The translations under genes and the position numbers were made by a program. DNA of 43,088 nucleotides from Micromonospora sp. RP3T (GTDB lineage Bacteria > Actinomycetota > Actinomycetes > Mycobacteriales > Micromonosporaceae), in assembly GCF_003027925.1 (NCBI RefSeq), contig NZ_PYPS01000050.1, positions 1 to 43,088 on the forward strand. Direction: 5' to 3'. The notes under the pieces were generated by a model, which was given only the letters and a program-made list of their open reading frames with translations, searched no databases and was not told where the DNA came from. Every line of letters begins with the position of its first letter. Position 1 is the first letter of the stretch. This document shows, one piece after another, positions 22,004-31,600 of the stretch.

Positions 22004-23188
22004 TCACTCCACGCCGATCGGGCCCTCGCGCGGGCCGTCCTCGTGCGCCGGCTGCACCGCCAGCGACGGGAAGTCGGCCAGGTCGCCCTCCGGCTCGGCG
22101 TCCCACTCCGGGAAGACCAGCGGGCTCTGGAGGTAGAGGCAGAGCAGTTGGGTGAGCTGGTGGAGGCCGTCGAGGTGGGTCCGCTCGTGGCCGTGGGTGG
22201 CGTCCACGCCGAAGCCGAGCAGCGCCACCCGCGCGTGCGCGCCGGCCTCGACCGCGGACGCCGCGTCCGAACGGTAGTAGTCGAAGACGTCGCGGACCAG
22301 GTCGACGCCGTGCTCCTTGGCGATGGCGGCCAGGTTGCGGGTCAGGTGGTAGTCGAACGGCCCGACCCCGTCGCCCATGGCCAGCGTGGCGGCGGTCTCC
22401 CGGGACTGCTGGCCGGGCGCGACCACCGCCGCGTCCACCGAGACGATCTCCGCCACGTCCGGGTCGAGCCCGTGGCTGGCGCCGTGGCCGATCTCCTCGG
22501 TGACGGTGACCAGCAGGTGTGCGGTGACCGCCGGGGTGACGCCGGCGTCGACCATCGCCTTGAACGCGGTCAGCACCGCGGCCACCCCGGCCTTGTCGTC
22601 CAGGTGCCGGGACTTGACGTACCCGGCGGGGGTGATGGTCGGGTTGGGCAGCAGCGCGACGAAGTCCCCGGCGTCGATGCCGAGCGCCCGCAGGCCGGCC
22701 TCGTCGTGCACCGGCTCGTCCACCCGGACCTCGACCAGTTCCCAGCCGACGCCCTGGAGGTCGACCGCCTCGTTGTAGCGGTGCCCGCTCGCCTTCAGCG
22801 GCAGCACCTGGCCGGTGACCACCCGCTCCAGGTCGTCGGTGAAGATCCGCACGTGGGCGCCCTCGGCGAAGCGGGCGCTGTGCGTGCCGATCGGGTTGAT
22901 CTCCAGCCGGCCGTTCTCCTTGAGCCGCTTCACCATGCCGCCGATGGTGTCGGTGTGCACCACGACGGCCCGGTCCGCGCCGGTCGGCCGGGGCCCGGGC
23001 AGGCAGGCGCTCAGCGCCCCGCGCCGGGTCAGCGTGGAGCTGATCCCGAGCGCGGAGAGCCGCTCGCCGACGTACTGCTGGATGTGGTCGGTGCGCCCGG
23101 ACGGGCTGGGGATCTCCAGCAGTTCCACCAGCACCTGGCGCAGGTATTCGAGGTCGAGCGTGAGCGGTTGGGGTTTGCGTGCGGTCAT
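22004..23188 (-). CDS. M42-type aminopeptidase of the NAGGN cluster
   Basis: 394 residues from the ATG overlapping the ngg stop. Metal ligands of the M42 type are visible: VVHTDTIGG, SRHLDDKAGVAAV, VTEEIGHGAS and SVDAAVV, with THGHERTHLDGL near the C-terminus. A related peptidase gene is a standard member of NAGGN biosynthesis operons in proteobacteria; its role may be turnover of the dipeptide or trimming of a precursor, which is not settled. The gene ends 20-50 bases before the promoter of the rnz leader and has no obvious hairpin terminator. Confidence 0.88.
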   Translation of the reverse strand: MTARKPQPLTLDLEYLRQVLVELLEIPSPSGRTDHIQQYVGERLSALGISSTLTRRGALSACLPGPRPTGADRAVVVHTDTIGGMVKRLKENGRLEINPIGTHSARFAEGAHVRIFTDDLERVVTGQVLPLKASGHRYNEAVDLQGVGWELVEVRVDEPVHDEAGLRALGIDAGDFVALLPNPTITPAGYVKSRHLDDKAGVAAVLTAFKAMVDAGVTPAVTAHLLVTVTEEIGHGASHGLDPDVAEIVSVDAAVVAPGQQSRETAATLAMGDGVGPFDYHLTRNLAAIAKEHGVDLVRDVFDYYRSDAASAVEAGAHARVALLGFGVDATHGHERTHLDGLHQLTQLLCLYLQSPLVFPEWDAEPEGDLADFPSLAVQPAHEDGPREGPIGVE

Positions 23189-25026
23189 GCCCCAGAGCCT
23201 GCCGCACCGGCCGGCGACCAGAGTCGCTGCGGTGCCCGCGTGCCCGGGAAGAGGAGGTCGACGAAGCGTTCGGCGGTCGGCTGCGGCTCGTGGTTGGCCA
23301 GCCCCGGCCGTTCGTTGGCCTCGATGAACACGTGCTCCGGGGCGTCCGGCGCGGGCACCAGCAGGTCCAGCCCGGTGACCGGGATGTCCAGCGCCCGGCT
23401 GGCCGTCACGCACGCCTCGGCGATCGCCGGGTGCAGCTCGGCGGTCACGTCGTGGATGGTGCCGCCGGTGTGCAGGTTGGCCGTCCGGCGGACCGCCAGC
23501 ACCTGCCCCTCCGGCAGCACGTCGTGCATCTGGTAGCCGGCCTCGGCCACCACCTCGCGGGTCATGTCGTCGATCGGGATCCGGGACTCGCCACCGGTGG
23601 CGGCGGCCCGACGGCGGCTCTGCCGCTCGATCAGCTCGGTGACGTCGTGCACACCGTCGCCGGTGATCTGCGCCGGCCGGCGGACCGCGGCGGCCACCAC
23701 CTCGTGGTCGATCACCACCACCCGCAGGTCCTCGCCCGCGCGCAGCTCCTCGATCAGCACGTCCGGGCAGAACCGCCGGGCCAGCTCGACGGCCGTGGTC
23801 AGCGTCTCCGGCGTTTGGACGCCGACGGTGATCCCGTTGCCCTGCTCGCCGCGCGCCGGCTTGACCACCACCGGGCCGACGTCGGCCAGGAACGCCAGGT
23901 CGTCGGGCTCGCCGGTGGCGGTGCGCCCCCGCGGCACGGACAGACCCGCCTCGGTGAGGATGCGCCGGGTCACCCGCTTGTCGTCGCAGCGGCTCATCGC
24001 CACCGCCGAGGTCAGCTCCGACAGCGACTCGCGGGTGTGGATGGTCCGGCCGCCGCTGGTCAGCTTCAGCTCACCCCAGTGCGGGTCGGTCACCTCCACC
24101 CGGATGCCGCGCCGCATCGCCTCGTCCGCGACGATCTTCGCGTACGGGTTCAGCTCGTCGTAACCCTCGGGCATGGCCGGCAGGAACAGCCGCTCGTTGA
24201 TCGGGTTCTTCCGCTTCACGCAGAGCGTGCCGGTGCGGTGGAAGCCGAGCCGCTCGTAGAGCCGGATCGCGCCCGAGTTCTCCGCCAGCACGGACAGGTC
24301 CACGTACGCCCGGCCGCGCGCGTCGAGCTGGTCGGCGAGCGCGGTGAGCAGCGCCTGGCCGGTGCCGGGCGGCGCGGTGTTGAAGTCCACCGTCAGGCAC
24401 CAGAGGCTGGCGCCCTGCTCCGGGTCGGCGAAGACCGCGACATGGTCCACACCGGTGATGGTGCCGACCACCTCGCCGGCCGCGTTCTCGGCGACCAGGT
24501 GCAGGAACCGGTCGGTGGCGGCGTTGTCCACCAGCACCTCGACCGGGGCGGTGACCATGCCGTTGCGGGCGTAGATCCGGTTAACCGCGTCCGCGTCGTC
24601 GGCGTCGCGCAGCGGCCGGACGGCCAACCCGGGGATGTCCTCGCCCTCGGTGGCGGCCGGCCGGCGTTCGCCCAGCGGCAGCCGGTAGGTCAGCGACGGG
24701 TCGATGAACAGCTCGTCCGGCAGCCGGGAGACCAGCACGTGCGGGTCGCGCAGGTAGATGCAGATGTCCCGGGCGCCGTTGGCCTCGGAGCGCAGCACGT
24801 CGGCGACGTGCACCTGGTCGGTGAAGGTCTGGCCGAAGACCAGCCGGCCCCAGCCGCAGTCCAGCACCACGCCGGAGGCGTCGGTGGCCACGGCGGTGGA
24901 CGGCAGCGCCGGCTCCGGCGTACCGGGGGCAACCGGGTCACCGCCCGGGCCGGTGCGTTCCCGACGCCGGCCCAGCACCCGTTCCCGGTCGGTGCGAGCC
25001 GTGCCGGTGGCGAGGGTGTCGGTCAC
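23185..25026 (-). CDS. ngg: N-acetylglutaminylglutamine synthetase
   Basis: 613 residues from GTG 25026, two bases after the asnO stop. A GNAT acetyltransferase domain at about 130-285 (LWCLTVDFNTAPPGTGQALL, LAENSGAIRLYERLGF) is fused to an ATP-grasp ligase at about 340-590 (VVVKPARGEQGNGITVGV, FIEANERPGL). This architecture is specific to Ngg, which acetylates glutamine and ligates a second glutamine. The product is then amidated by AsnO to give the osmoprotectant N-acetylglutaminylglutamine amide. The N-terminal extension of roughly 45 residues is low-complexity, so a later start is possible. Confidence 0.92.
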   Translation of the reverse strand: MTDTLATGTARTDRERVLGRRRERTGPGGDPVAPGTPEPALPSTAVATDASGVVLDCGWGRLVFGQTFTDQVHVADVLRSEANGARDICIYLRDPHVLVSRLPDELFIDPSLTYRLPLGERRPAATEGEDIPGLAVRPLRDADDADAVNRIYARNGMVTAPVEVLVDNAATDRFLHLVAENAAGEVVGTITGVDHVAVFADPEQGASLWCLTVDFNTAPPGTGQALLTALADQLDARGRAYVDLSVLAENSGAIRLYERLGFHRTGTLCVKRKNPINERLFLPAMPEGYDELNPYAKIVADEAMRRGIRVEVTDPHWGELKLTSGGRTIHTRESLSELTSAVAMSRCDDKRVTRRILTEAGLSVPRGRTATGEPDDLAFLADVGPVVVKPARGEQGNGITVGVQTPETLTTAVELARRFCPDVLIEELRAGEDLRVVVIDHEVVAAAVRRPAQITGDGVHDVTELIERQSRRRAAATGGESRIPIDDMTREVVAEAGYQMHDVLPEGQVLAVRRTANLHTGGTIHDVTAELHPAIAEACVTASRALDIPVTGLDLLVPAPDAPEHVFIEANERPGLANHEPQPTAERFVDLLFPGTRAPQRLWSPAGAAGSGA

Positions 25027-25028
25027 GG

Positions 25029-26819
25029 TCAGTCGATTCCGTGGCTCTGGAGCCACATTTCCAGGAGTCCCAGTTGCCACAGCTTGTTTCCGTTCAACGG
25101 GGTCAGTTCGGCGTTCGGGTCGGCGAGCAGCGAGTCGACGTAGTCGGCGCGGAACAGGTCACGGCGGCGCGCCTCGGGGGCGCTGAGCGCGTCGCGTACC
25201 CGGTCGAGGAGCTTGCCCTCCAGGTGGGTGAGGCCCGGCACCGGGAAGTAGCCCTTCGGCCGGTCGATGACCTCGTGCGGCAGCACCCGGCGGCCGATCT
25301 CCTTGAGCACGCCCTTGCCGCCCTGGGCCAGTTTCAGCTCCGGCGGGCAGCTCGCGGCCAGCTCGACGAACTCGTGGTCGAGGAACGGCACCCGGGCCTC
25401 CAGCCCGTGCGCCATGGTCATGTTGTCGACCCGCTTCACCGGGTCGTCGGTCAGCATGACCTGCGTGTCGATCCGCAGGCCGGCGTCGACGGCGGTCTGC
25501 GCGCCCGGCCGGCCCAGGTGCGCGGCGACGAACTCGCGCGCCGGGTCGCCGGCGGCCAGCCAGTCGGGGTTGAGCACCCGGGCCAGTCCGGCCGCGTCGC
25601 GGTCGAAGAACGCCTTCGCGTACGTGTCGAGCGCCGCCTCCCGGTCCACCCCGGCCAGCGGCGGGTACCAGTGGTAGCCGCCCAGGATCTCGTCCGCGCC
25701 CTGGCCCGACTGGACCACCTTCACGTGCCGCGCGACCTCCTGGCTGAGCAGCCAGAACGCCACGCAGTCGTGGCTGACCATGGGCTCGCTCATGGCCGCC
25801 ACGGCGGCCTCCAGCGGCGGCAACAGGTCGCCGGTGGGCACCCGGATCTGGTGGTGGTCGGTGCCGAACGTCTTCGCCACCAGGTCGGAGTAGACGAACT
25901 CGTCGCCCTCCCGGCCGCCCACCGCGTCGAAGCCGATGGAGAACGTGGCCAGGCCGGAGCGGGCCTGCCCCTCGCCGGCCAGCAGCGCGACCACCAGGCT
26001 GGAGTCGAGGCCACCGGAGAGCAGCACACCCACCGGCACGTCGGCCACCATCCGGCGACGCACCGCGGTGGTGAGCGAGTCGAGCAGCGCGTCCTGCCAG
26101 TCCCGCTCGGACCAGCCGGCCCGCTCGGCGGCCCGGCCGAACGTCGGGTCCCAGTAGACCCGCTCGCGGGTGGTGCCGTCCGCCTCGTACACCTTGACGG
26201 TGGCCGGCGGCAGCTTGGTGACGCCGGCGAGGATGGTCCGCGGCGGCGGCACGATGCTGTGGAAACTGAGGTAGTGGGCGAGCGCCACCCGGTCGATGGT
26301 GGTGTCGACGCCGCCACCGGCCAGCAGCGCCGGCAGCGTGGAGGCGAAGCGCACCACGCCGGGGCTCTCGGCCAGGTACAACGGCTTGATGCCGAGGCGG
26401 TCCCGGGCCAGCACCAGGCGGCCGGTGTCCCGCTCGCTGATCGCCACCGCGAACATGCCGACCAGGTGGTCGACGAAGTCGAGCCCCCACTCGGCGTACG
26501 CCTTGACCACGACCTCGCTGTCCCCGGCGGAGAAGAAGCGGTGGCCCTTGGCCTGCAACTCGGCGCGCAGCTCGCGGTAGTTGTAGATGCAGCCGTTGAA
26601 GACCCCGGTGAGGCCCGCGGCGGCGTCCACGATCGGTTGGCCGCTGGCCGCGGACAAGTCGATGATCTTCAGGCGCCGGTGTCCCAGCGCGGTCGGGCCC
26701 TGCGACCAGATGCCGCTGTCGTCGGGCCCTCGGTCACTCATCGTGGCCGCCATCCGTTCCACGGCCGAGACATCGGCCCGTGAACCGTCACGACGGAACT
26801 CTCCCGCAAGTCCGCACAT
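25029..26819 (-). CDS. asnO: N-acetylglutaminylglutamine amidotransferase (AsnB-like)
   Basis: 596 residues beginning MCGLAGEFRRDG, so Cys2 is the N-terminal nucleophile of the class II glutaminase domain (residues 2-190). The synthetase domain carries the pyrophosphate loop LLSGGLDSSLVV (268-274 core) and EARVPFLDHEFVELA. It resembles asparagine synthetase, but its place directly before ngg identifies it as the amidotransferase that forms the terminal amide of NAGGN. It is the first gene of a three-gene minus-strand operon. A 373-base region with no gene separates it from divergent helR. Confidence 0.92.
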   Translation of the reverse strand: MCGLAGEFRRDGSRADVSAVERMAATMSDRGPDDSGIWSQGPTALGHRRLKIIDLSAASGQPIVDAAAGLTGVFNGCIYNYRELRAELQAKGHRFFSAGDSEVVVKAYAEWGLDFVDHLVGMFAVAISERDTGRLVLARDRLGIKPLYLAESPGVVRFASTLPALLAGGGVDTTIDRVALAHYLSFHSIVPPPRTILAGVTKLPPATVKVYEADGTTRERVYWDPTFGRAAERAGWSERDWQDALLDSLTTAVRRRMVADVPVGVLLSGGLDSSLVVALLAGEGQARSGLATFSIGFDAVGGREGDEFVYSDLVAKTFGTDHHQIRVPTGDLLPPLEAAVAAMSEPMVSHDCVAFWLLSQEVARHVKVVQSGQGADEILGGYHWYPPLAGVDREAALDTYAKAFFDRDAAGLARVLNPDWLAAGDPAREFVAAHLGRPGAQTAVDAGLRIDTQVMLTDDPVKRVDNMTMAHGLEARVPFLDHEFVELAASCPPELKLAQGGKGVLKEIGRRVLPHEVIDRPKGYFPVPGLTHLEGKLLDRVRDALSAPEARRRDLFRADYVDSLLADPNAELTPLNGNKLWQLGLLEMWLQSHGID

Positions 26820-27192
26820 ACGAGCCAATGCTGCCAGAGCTTGTTGCAGTTCGCCTGTTGAGACGATGACGAACGTGTGACAGCTTGCTACGATGCGCCG
26901 TCACCGACGGTGGTTGCCTGTCACGTTTTCGGTTCCTGCCCGCCCGCGCCGAATGCCGGAAACCCACCGACCCTGAGGTGTGACGAACCCCGCAGAGCCG
27001 GTTCGGGCCGCCGCCGGCCGGCCGGTCGCCCGTCGGGAGGCCACGGACGGCCCCCGGACGGCAAGGCATTGAGACTCCTGTCTCCGCGGATCGGTTTCCC
27101 GGCCGCTGCGCAGAATCCGCCCCTATGCTTGCCGCCGGAATGCGCCACGGCTCATCGGGGCCGCCGGAAAGCCTCAATACGGGGATTCGCGA
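26820..27192. promoter_or_regulatory. Divergent control region between asnO and helR
   Basis: No gene is supported. GTGACAG/CTGTCAC (26877-26883 and 26918-26924) is a perfect inverted repeat with an inner hairpin CCGTC-ACC-GACGG (26898-26910), 58-105 bases upstream of asnO. Near helR, TATGCT (27124-27129) could be a -10 box, and GGGGC...GCCTC (27157-27175) is a weak 19-base inverted repeat at the place where a rifamycin-associated element would be expected. Osmotic control of asnO is expected from the pathway but no known operator is recognised. Confidence 0.4.
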
Positions 27193-29322
27193 ATGCGCCA
27201 GAATTCTTCTTCGAACGACAGCACCGCTGGTGCCGACGACGATGTCGCGCGTCGATCCGCGATCGCTGAGGAACAGTCGTTTCTCGACCTGGCCACGGCC
27301 CGGCGCGACACGCTTGCCGACCATCTGTGGACCGAACTGCCGTCGGACCCCGCGGATGCGGTGGAACGGGCGCGGCAACGGCTGCTCCGCCAGCAGTACG
27401 AGGAGCTGAGGCGAGCACGGGAAGGGCTGGTCTTCGGCCGGCTCGACGGTCGTGACGGCACCGTCAGGCACGTCGGCCGCGTCGGTCTCCGCAACGAGGG
27501 TGGGGACGGCGAGCCGCTGCTGCTGGATTGGCGGGCTCCCGCCGCCCGGCCCTTCTACACCGCGACGGCCGTCGACCCGCAGGGTCAGGCACGGCGTCGT
27601 CACATCCGCACGACGGAATCGACAGTTGTCGGCGTGGACGACGAGCCGCTGGACGGCACCACAACGACGGAACTCGTCGGTGAGGGCGCGCTGCTGGCCG
27701 CCCTGGATGAGCGACGTACGGGCCGCATGTCCACGGCGATCGCCACGCTGCAGCGTGAACAGGACGACATCATCCGGGCCGAGGCCACCGGCCCGCTCAT
27801 CGTTCAGGGCGGTCCCGGCACCGGCAAGACCGTTGTCGCGCTGCACCGCGTCGCCTATCTGCTGTTCGCCCACCCGGCGATGGCCGAGCAGGCGGTTCTG
27901 GTCCTCGGCCCCTCGCCGCGGTTCCTCCGCTACATCGCCCAGGTGCTGCCCGCCCTCGGTGAGACCGCCGTCGTCTCGGCGACCTGCGACACGCTGCTGC
28001 CCGGGATCCGGGTGGGCCGCGACGAGAGCCGGCCGCTCGCCGAGATCAAGGGGCGCGCCCTGTGGCAACCCGCGCTGGAGAACTACGTCACGTCGCGGCT
28101 TCCCCGGCCCCGTGAGCTGAAGCTGCGCTGGGAGGGCGAGTTCCACGTCATCCCCGCCGCGACCGTGGCGCAGGCGCTCGCCGCGGCGGTGCCGGGCCGC
28201 CCGTACCACCGCGCCCGCGCGGCGTTCGCCGAGCAGCTGCACCACATCCTCGCCGACGCCGTCGTCGCGCAGCGCGAGGCGCTGATGGACGAGATGGAGG
28301 AGGGCTTCGAGGACATCCTCGACCGCGTCGACAGGAGCATGCGGCACGACCCCGTCGGCAGGAGAGCCACCGGCAGCGACGTGGACGGACTGCTCTCCGA
28401 GGAGGAGGTGGAGGGCCTCCCCGGTCGGATCGCCGAGAACGCCGCCATCGCCCGGTTCGTCGAGGCGTGGTGGCCCAGCCTCGACGCCGAGACCCTTCTG
28501 CGTGATCTCCTGGCCGACCGCGCCCTGCTGGCCCGGTTCGCCCCCGGGCTCACCCCGGACGAGATCATCGCCGTCTCGGCCGAGCCGGCACCGTGGGCGT
28601 CGAGCGACGTTCCCCTGCTCGACGCGCTCGCCGACCTGCTGGGCGAGGTCGAGACCCCGCAGCCCCAGGGCGGGTTCGTCGCCGACCACGCCCGCCGGCG
28701 ACGCGACTGGGTGTACGGCCACGTCGTTGTCGACGAGGCGCAGGAGCTGTCCGAGATGCAGTGGCAGATGGTTCTTCGGCGCTGTCCCGGTCGCTCCGTC
28801 ACCGCGGTCGGCGACATCGACCAGGCGGCGGCCGCGCACCGGCACACCAGCTGGGCCCAGGCGGTGCAGGCGGTCTTCCGGGACCGCTGGACCGCCGCTG
28901 AACTGACCATCTGCTACCGGACCCCGCGTGAGGTCATGAGCCTCACCGCACCCGTGCTGCGAGAAGCCGGCAGCCGCAACGCGCCGCCCCGGGCGGTGCG
29001 CTCGTCCGGCATCGACCCCTGGGTGCGCATGGTCCCGCCCGCCGAGCTGGCCGGCATCGCCGTCGAAGCGGTGCGGGAGCTGCGGCAACGGTGGCGGGGC
29101 GGGACGGTCGGCGTCATCGCCCCCGCCGGCCGCGTCGCCGAACTCCTGACCGTGCTGAGCGATGTGCCGGTGCTCACCGCGACCCAGTCCAAGGGGCTGG
29201 AATGGGACGCGACGCTCCTCGTCGACCCCCAGGGGATCGCCGCCGAGCCGCGCGGCTGGAACGGCCTCTACGTCGCGCTCACCCGGTGCACCCAGGAACT
29301 CGGACAGGTGGCGCTCACGTAG
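27193..29322 (+). CDS. helR: HelR-like RNA polymerase recycling ATPase (HelD family)
   Basis: 709 residues of the UvrD/HelD superfamily 1. Residues 20-85 form an N-terminal antiparallel coiled coil (EEQSFLDLATARRD, ARQRLLRQQYEELRRAREGL). Walker A is VQGGPGTGKT (residues 204-213), Walker B is VVVDEAQELSEMQW, and later motifs include GDIDQAAA and VALTRCTQELGQ. Members displace stalled or rifamycin-bound RNA polymerase from DNA; HelR proteins of actinomycetes give rifampicin tolerance. The choice of HelR over other HelD classes rests on length and motif spacing. The start ATG lacks a strong ribosome site. Confidence 0.85.
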   Translation: MRQNSSSNDSTAGADDDVARRSAIAEEQSFLDLATARRDTLADHLWTELPSDPADAVERARQRLLRQQYEELRRAREGLVFGRLDGRDGTVRHVGRVGLRNEGGDGEPLLLDWRAPAARPFYTATAVDPQGQARRRHIRTTESTVVGVDDEPLDGTTTTELVGEGALLAALDERRTGRMSTAIATLQREQDDIIRAEATGPLIVQGGPGTGKTVVALHRVAYLLFAHPAMAEQAVLVLGPSPRFLRYIAQVLPALGETAVVSATCDTLLPGIRVGRDESRPLAEIKGRALWQPALENYVTSRLPRPRELKLRWEGEFHVIPAATVAQALAAAVPGRPYHRARAAFAEQLHHILADAVVAQREALMDEMEEGFEDILDRVDRSMRHDPVGRRATGSDVDGLLSEEEVEGLPGRIAENAAIARFVEAWWPSLDAETLLRDLLADRALLARFAPGLTPDEIIAVSAEPAPWASSDVPLLDALADLLGEVETPQPQGGFVADHARRRRDWVYGHVVVDEAQELSEMQWQMVLRRCPGRSVTAVGDIDQAAAAHRHTSWAQAVQAVFRDRWTAAELTICYRTPREVMSLTAPVLREAGSRNAPPRAVRSSGIDPWVRMVPPAELAGIAVEAVRELRQRWRGGTVGVIAPAGRVAELLTVLSDVPVLTATQSKGLEWDATLLVDPQGIAAEPRGWNGLYVALTRCTQELGQVALT

Positions 29323-29333
29323 CGGTCGCCTGC

Positions 29334-29383
29334 CGGGCACGACGACCGGTGCGGCGTACCCGCCGTGCCGCTCATCGTGCCCG
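29334..29383. terminator. Bidirectional terminator between helR and msrA
   Basis: CGGGCACGA (29334-29342) and TCGTGCCCG (29375-29383) form the outer stem; CGGTGCGGCG and CGCCGTGCCG pair inside with two mismatches. It is centred between the convergent stop codons. Confidence 0.75.
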
Positions 29384-29397
29384 CCGCGCCGCCGGCC

Positions 29398-30060
<663 letters not shown>

Positions 30061-30134
30061 GGTGGGACTCCTCTCGTGGCTTTCCCAGCGTGTAACAGCG
30101 CCGGTCCCCGGTTCCTTACCCGTTCGGGCGACCG

Positions 30135-31017
30135 TCAGGCGGGACGGCCGCGCCGGTAACGGCTCTTCGTGTAGTCGTTCACCCACTTCTGGCTGCTTCG
30201 CCACGTGCCGTCGTCCGCCTTGACGGCTCTCAGCCGACCTCTCATGGCGGCAACGCGAAGGGCGTTCTCGGTCAGGTCGGCCGTGGCCAACGCGGGAAGC
30301 GGCAGCAACTTCACCGGACCGGCCACCGCGGGCATGACGAAGCGGTAGAGGTTCGCGGTGACGCTGCGGGCTATTAGCTCTCCCAACAGCCCGGGGTCGC
30401 CGACGTCGGCCCGGCGCATGGCGCGTAGATAGGCATCCCGGTCCCGCTTGTAGATGATGGCGGGCGGATAACCCAGCCTGCCGAGAAGGAGGCTTAGCAC
30501 CAGGCGGCCTGTTCGGCCGTTTCCGTCGAGGAACGGATGAATGGCTTCAAAGTCGTTGTGAAGCACCGCCAGCCGTTCGGCAAGGGGCGTATCCGTCTTC
30601 GCTTGCAGTTCCGCGACACGGTCGAGCCAACTCCGGATCCGTGCATCGACCTCCGGCCAGGACGGCGGCTTCATCCCGCCGGGGAGCGTGCGATCTCGTG
30701 CCGTCGGAAGTTGCCGGGCCCTTCGAGGTCGGTGGCGTGCGGGTGCGGGTCCACCGTCCAGACCGGGGTCATCGCGACGTGGTGGATGTGCCGCACCTCC
30801 TGAAGTGAGAGCAGTGCTTCGGCCTGCCACTCACCGGGCTCCAACGCTTGGCCTCGATGGCGGTGCTGTTGTGCGCCTCTTGGTGCCAGATCTCGGCCCA
30901 GATGGCTTCTGCCTCGGCGGGTGTCGGTAGCCCGCCCAGCCGGTCTCGCAGTTCGCGGACTGCCTCCTCCATGCGCTGGTACACGGCGGCGCGGGAAGGG
31001 CGCCCAGGGCCGGACAT
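30135..31017 (-). pseudogene. Fic family protein, broken by a deletion and a frameshift
   Basis: Three frames are needed. From ATG 31017 the first encodes a Fic N-terminus up to the inhibitory-helix motif AHNSTAIEA (about 30852). At 30840-30847 the phase changes and the second continues as ALEPGEWQAEALLSLQEVRH, with MTPVWTVDPHPHATD, until it closes at GGATGA. At about 30680-30692 one base appears lost, and the third frame gives GGMKPPSWPEVDARIRSWL, the intact Fic motif HPFLDGNGRTGR and a C-terminal winged-helix region. About 60 residues expected after STAIEGN are missing. An internal ATG at 30674 could still give a 179-residue Fic core without the inhibitory helix. Confidence 0.82.
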
Positions 31018-31027
31018 GACCTGCTCC

Positions 31028-31070
31028 AATTTTGTTCGTTTCAGGGAATCAAAACGTACCGAACAAATTT
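31028..31070 (-). promoter_or_regulatory. AT-rich promoter/operator upstream of fic remnant
   Basis: TTTGTTCG (31031-31038) and CGAACAAA (31060-31067) form a perfect 8-base inverted repeat, extendable with one mismatch, 21-spaced, directly upstream of the fic start (TTGGAGCAGGTC then ATG). Its base composition is far below the window average, a sign of acquisition. Confidence 0.5.
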
Positions 31071-31121
31071 GTCGACTCCGGGGAGACGCGCCGAGCGCCT
31101 GCTCCCCGGGCTGGCGGCCTC

Positions 31122-31538
31122 TCAGCCGCCCAGCGCGGCCGAGATCCGCCCGGCGAAGCCGGTCGCCTCGGTGTCGTCGGCGTAGCGGGTCCGGGGCCAG
31201 AAGAAGCCGCGCAGCCCGTCACCCTTGGTCCGGGGCACCACGTGGGTGTGCAGGTGCGGGACGGACTGGGACACCTTGTTGTTCATCGCCACGAACGTCC
31301 CACCGGAGCCCAGACCGGTCTCCACCGCCGCCGCGATCCGCTGCACCAGCCGGAAGTAGCCGGGCAGCGCGTCGCCCGGCAGGTCGGTCAGCGCCACCAG
31401 ATGGGTGCGCGGCACCACCAGCACGTGGCCCTTGAACACCGGCCGGGTGTCGAGGAACGCCACCCCGTCCGGCTCGTCCGTCACCACGAAGCCCGGCACC
31501 TCACCGGCCACGATCCCGCAGAACACGCACCCAGCCAT
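31122..31538 (-). CDS. HIT family protein (nucleotide hydrolase)
   Basis: 138 residues with the histidine triad in SVPHLHTHVVPR near residue 95 and a CVFCGIV pair (Cys4, Cys7) that can bind zinc, as in Hint-type HIT proteins. Members hydrolyse AMP-linked substrates such as adenosine phosphoramidates. The C-terminus (GFFWPRTRYADDTEATGFAGRI) is typical of actinobacterial copies. It is a single gene with its own position between the fic remnant and a repeat; neighbours give no clue to substrate. Confidence 0.92.
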   Translation of the reverse strand: MAGCVFCGIVAGEVPGFVVTDEPDGVAFLDTRPVFKGHVLVVPRTHLVALTDLPGDALPGYFRLVQRIAAAVETGLGSGGTFVAMNNKVSQSVPHLHTHVVPRTKGDGLRGFFWPRTRYADDTEATGFAGRISAALGG

Positions 31539-31600
31539 CCGCCCAGGCTAGGCCCACCCCCACCGGTCCCGCCCGGCGCGCCCCACCCCCGCCCCACAGT

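Noticed and set aside
21668..23536. Long plus-strand frame over the peptidase gene and rnz leader
   Set aside because: Its translation has no domain and follows the third-position bias of the minus-strand M42 peptidase and ngg genes. The leader helices also conflict with a coding role.
26877..27269. 130-codon plus-strand frame between asnO and helR
   Set aside because: Cys/Pro/Arg-rich translation, no ribosome site, runs into helR in another phase; treated as control region.
26788..29340. 850-codon frame antisense to helR
   Set aside because: Shadow of a clear HelD-family gene; composition is His/Gly/Arg-rich with no recognisable fold.
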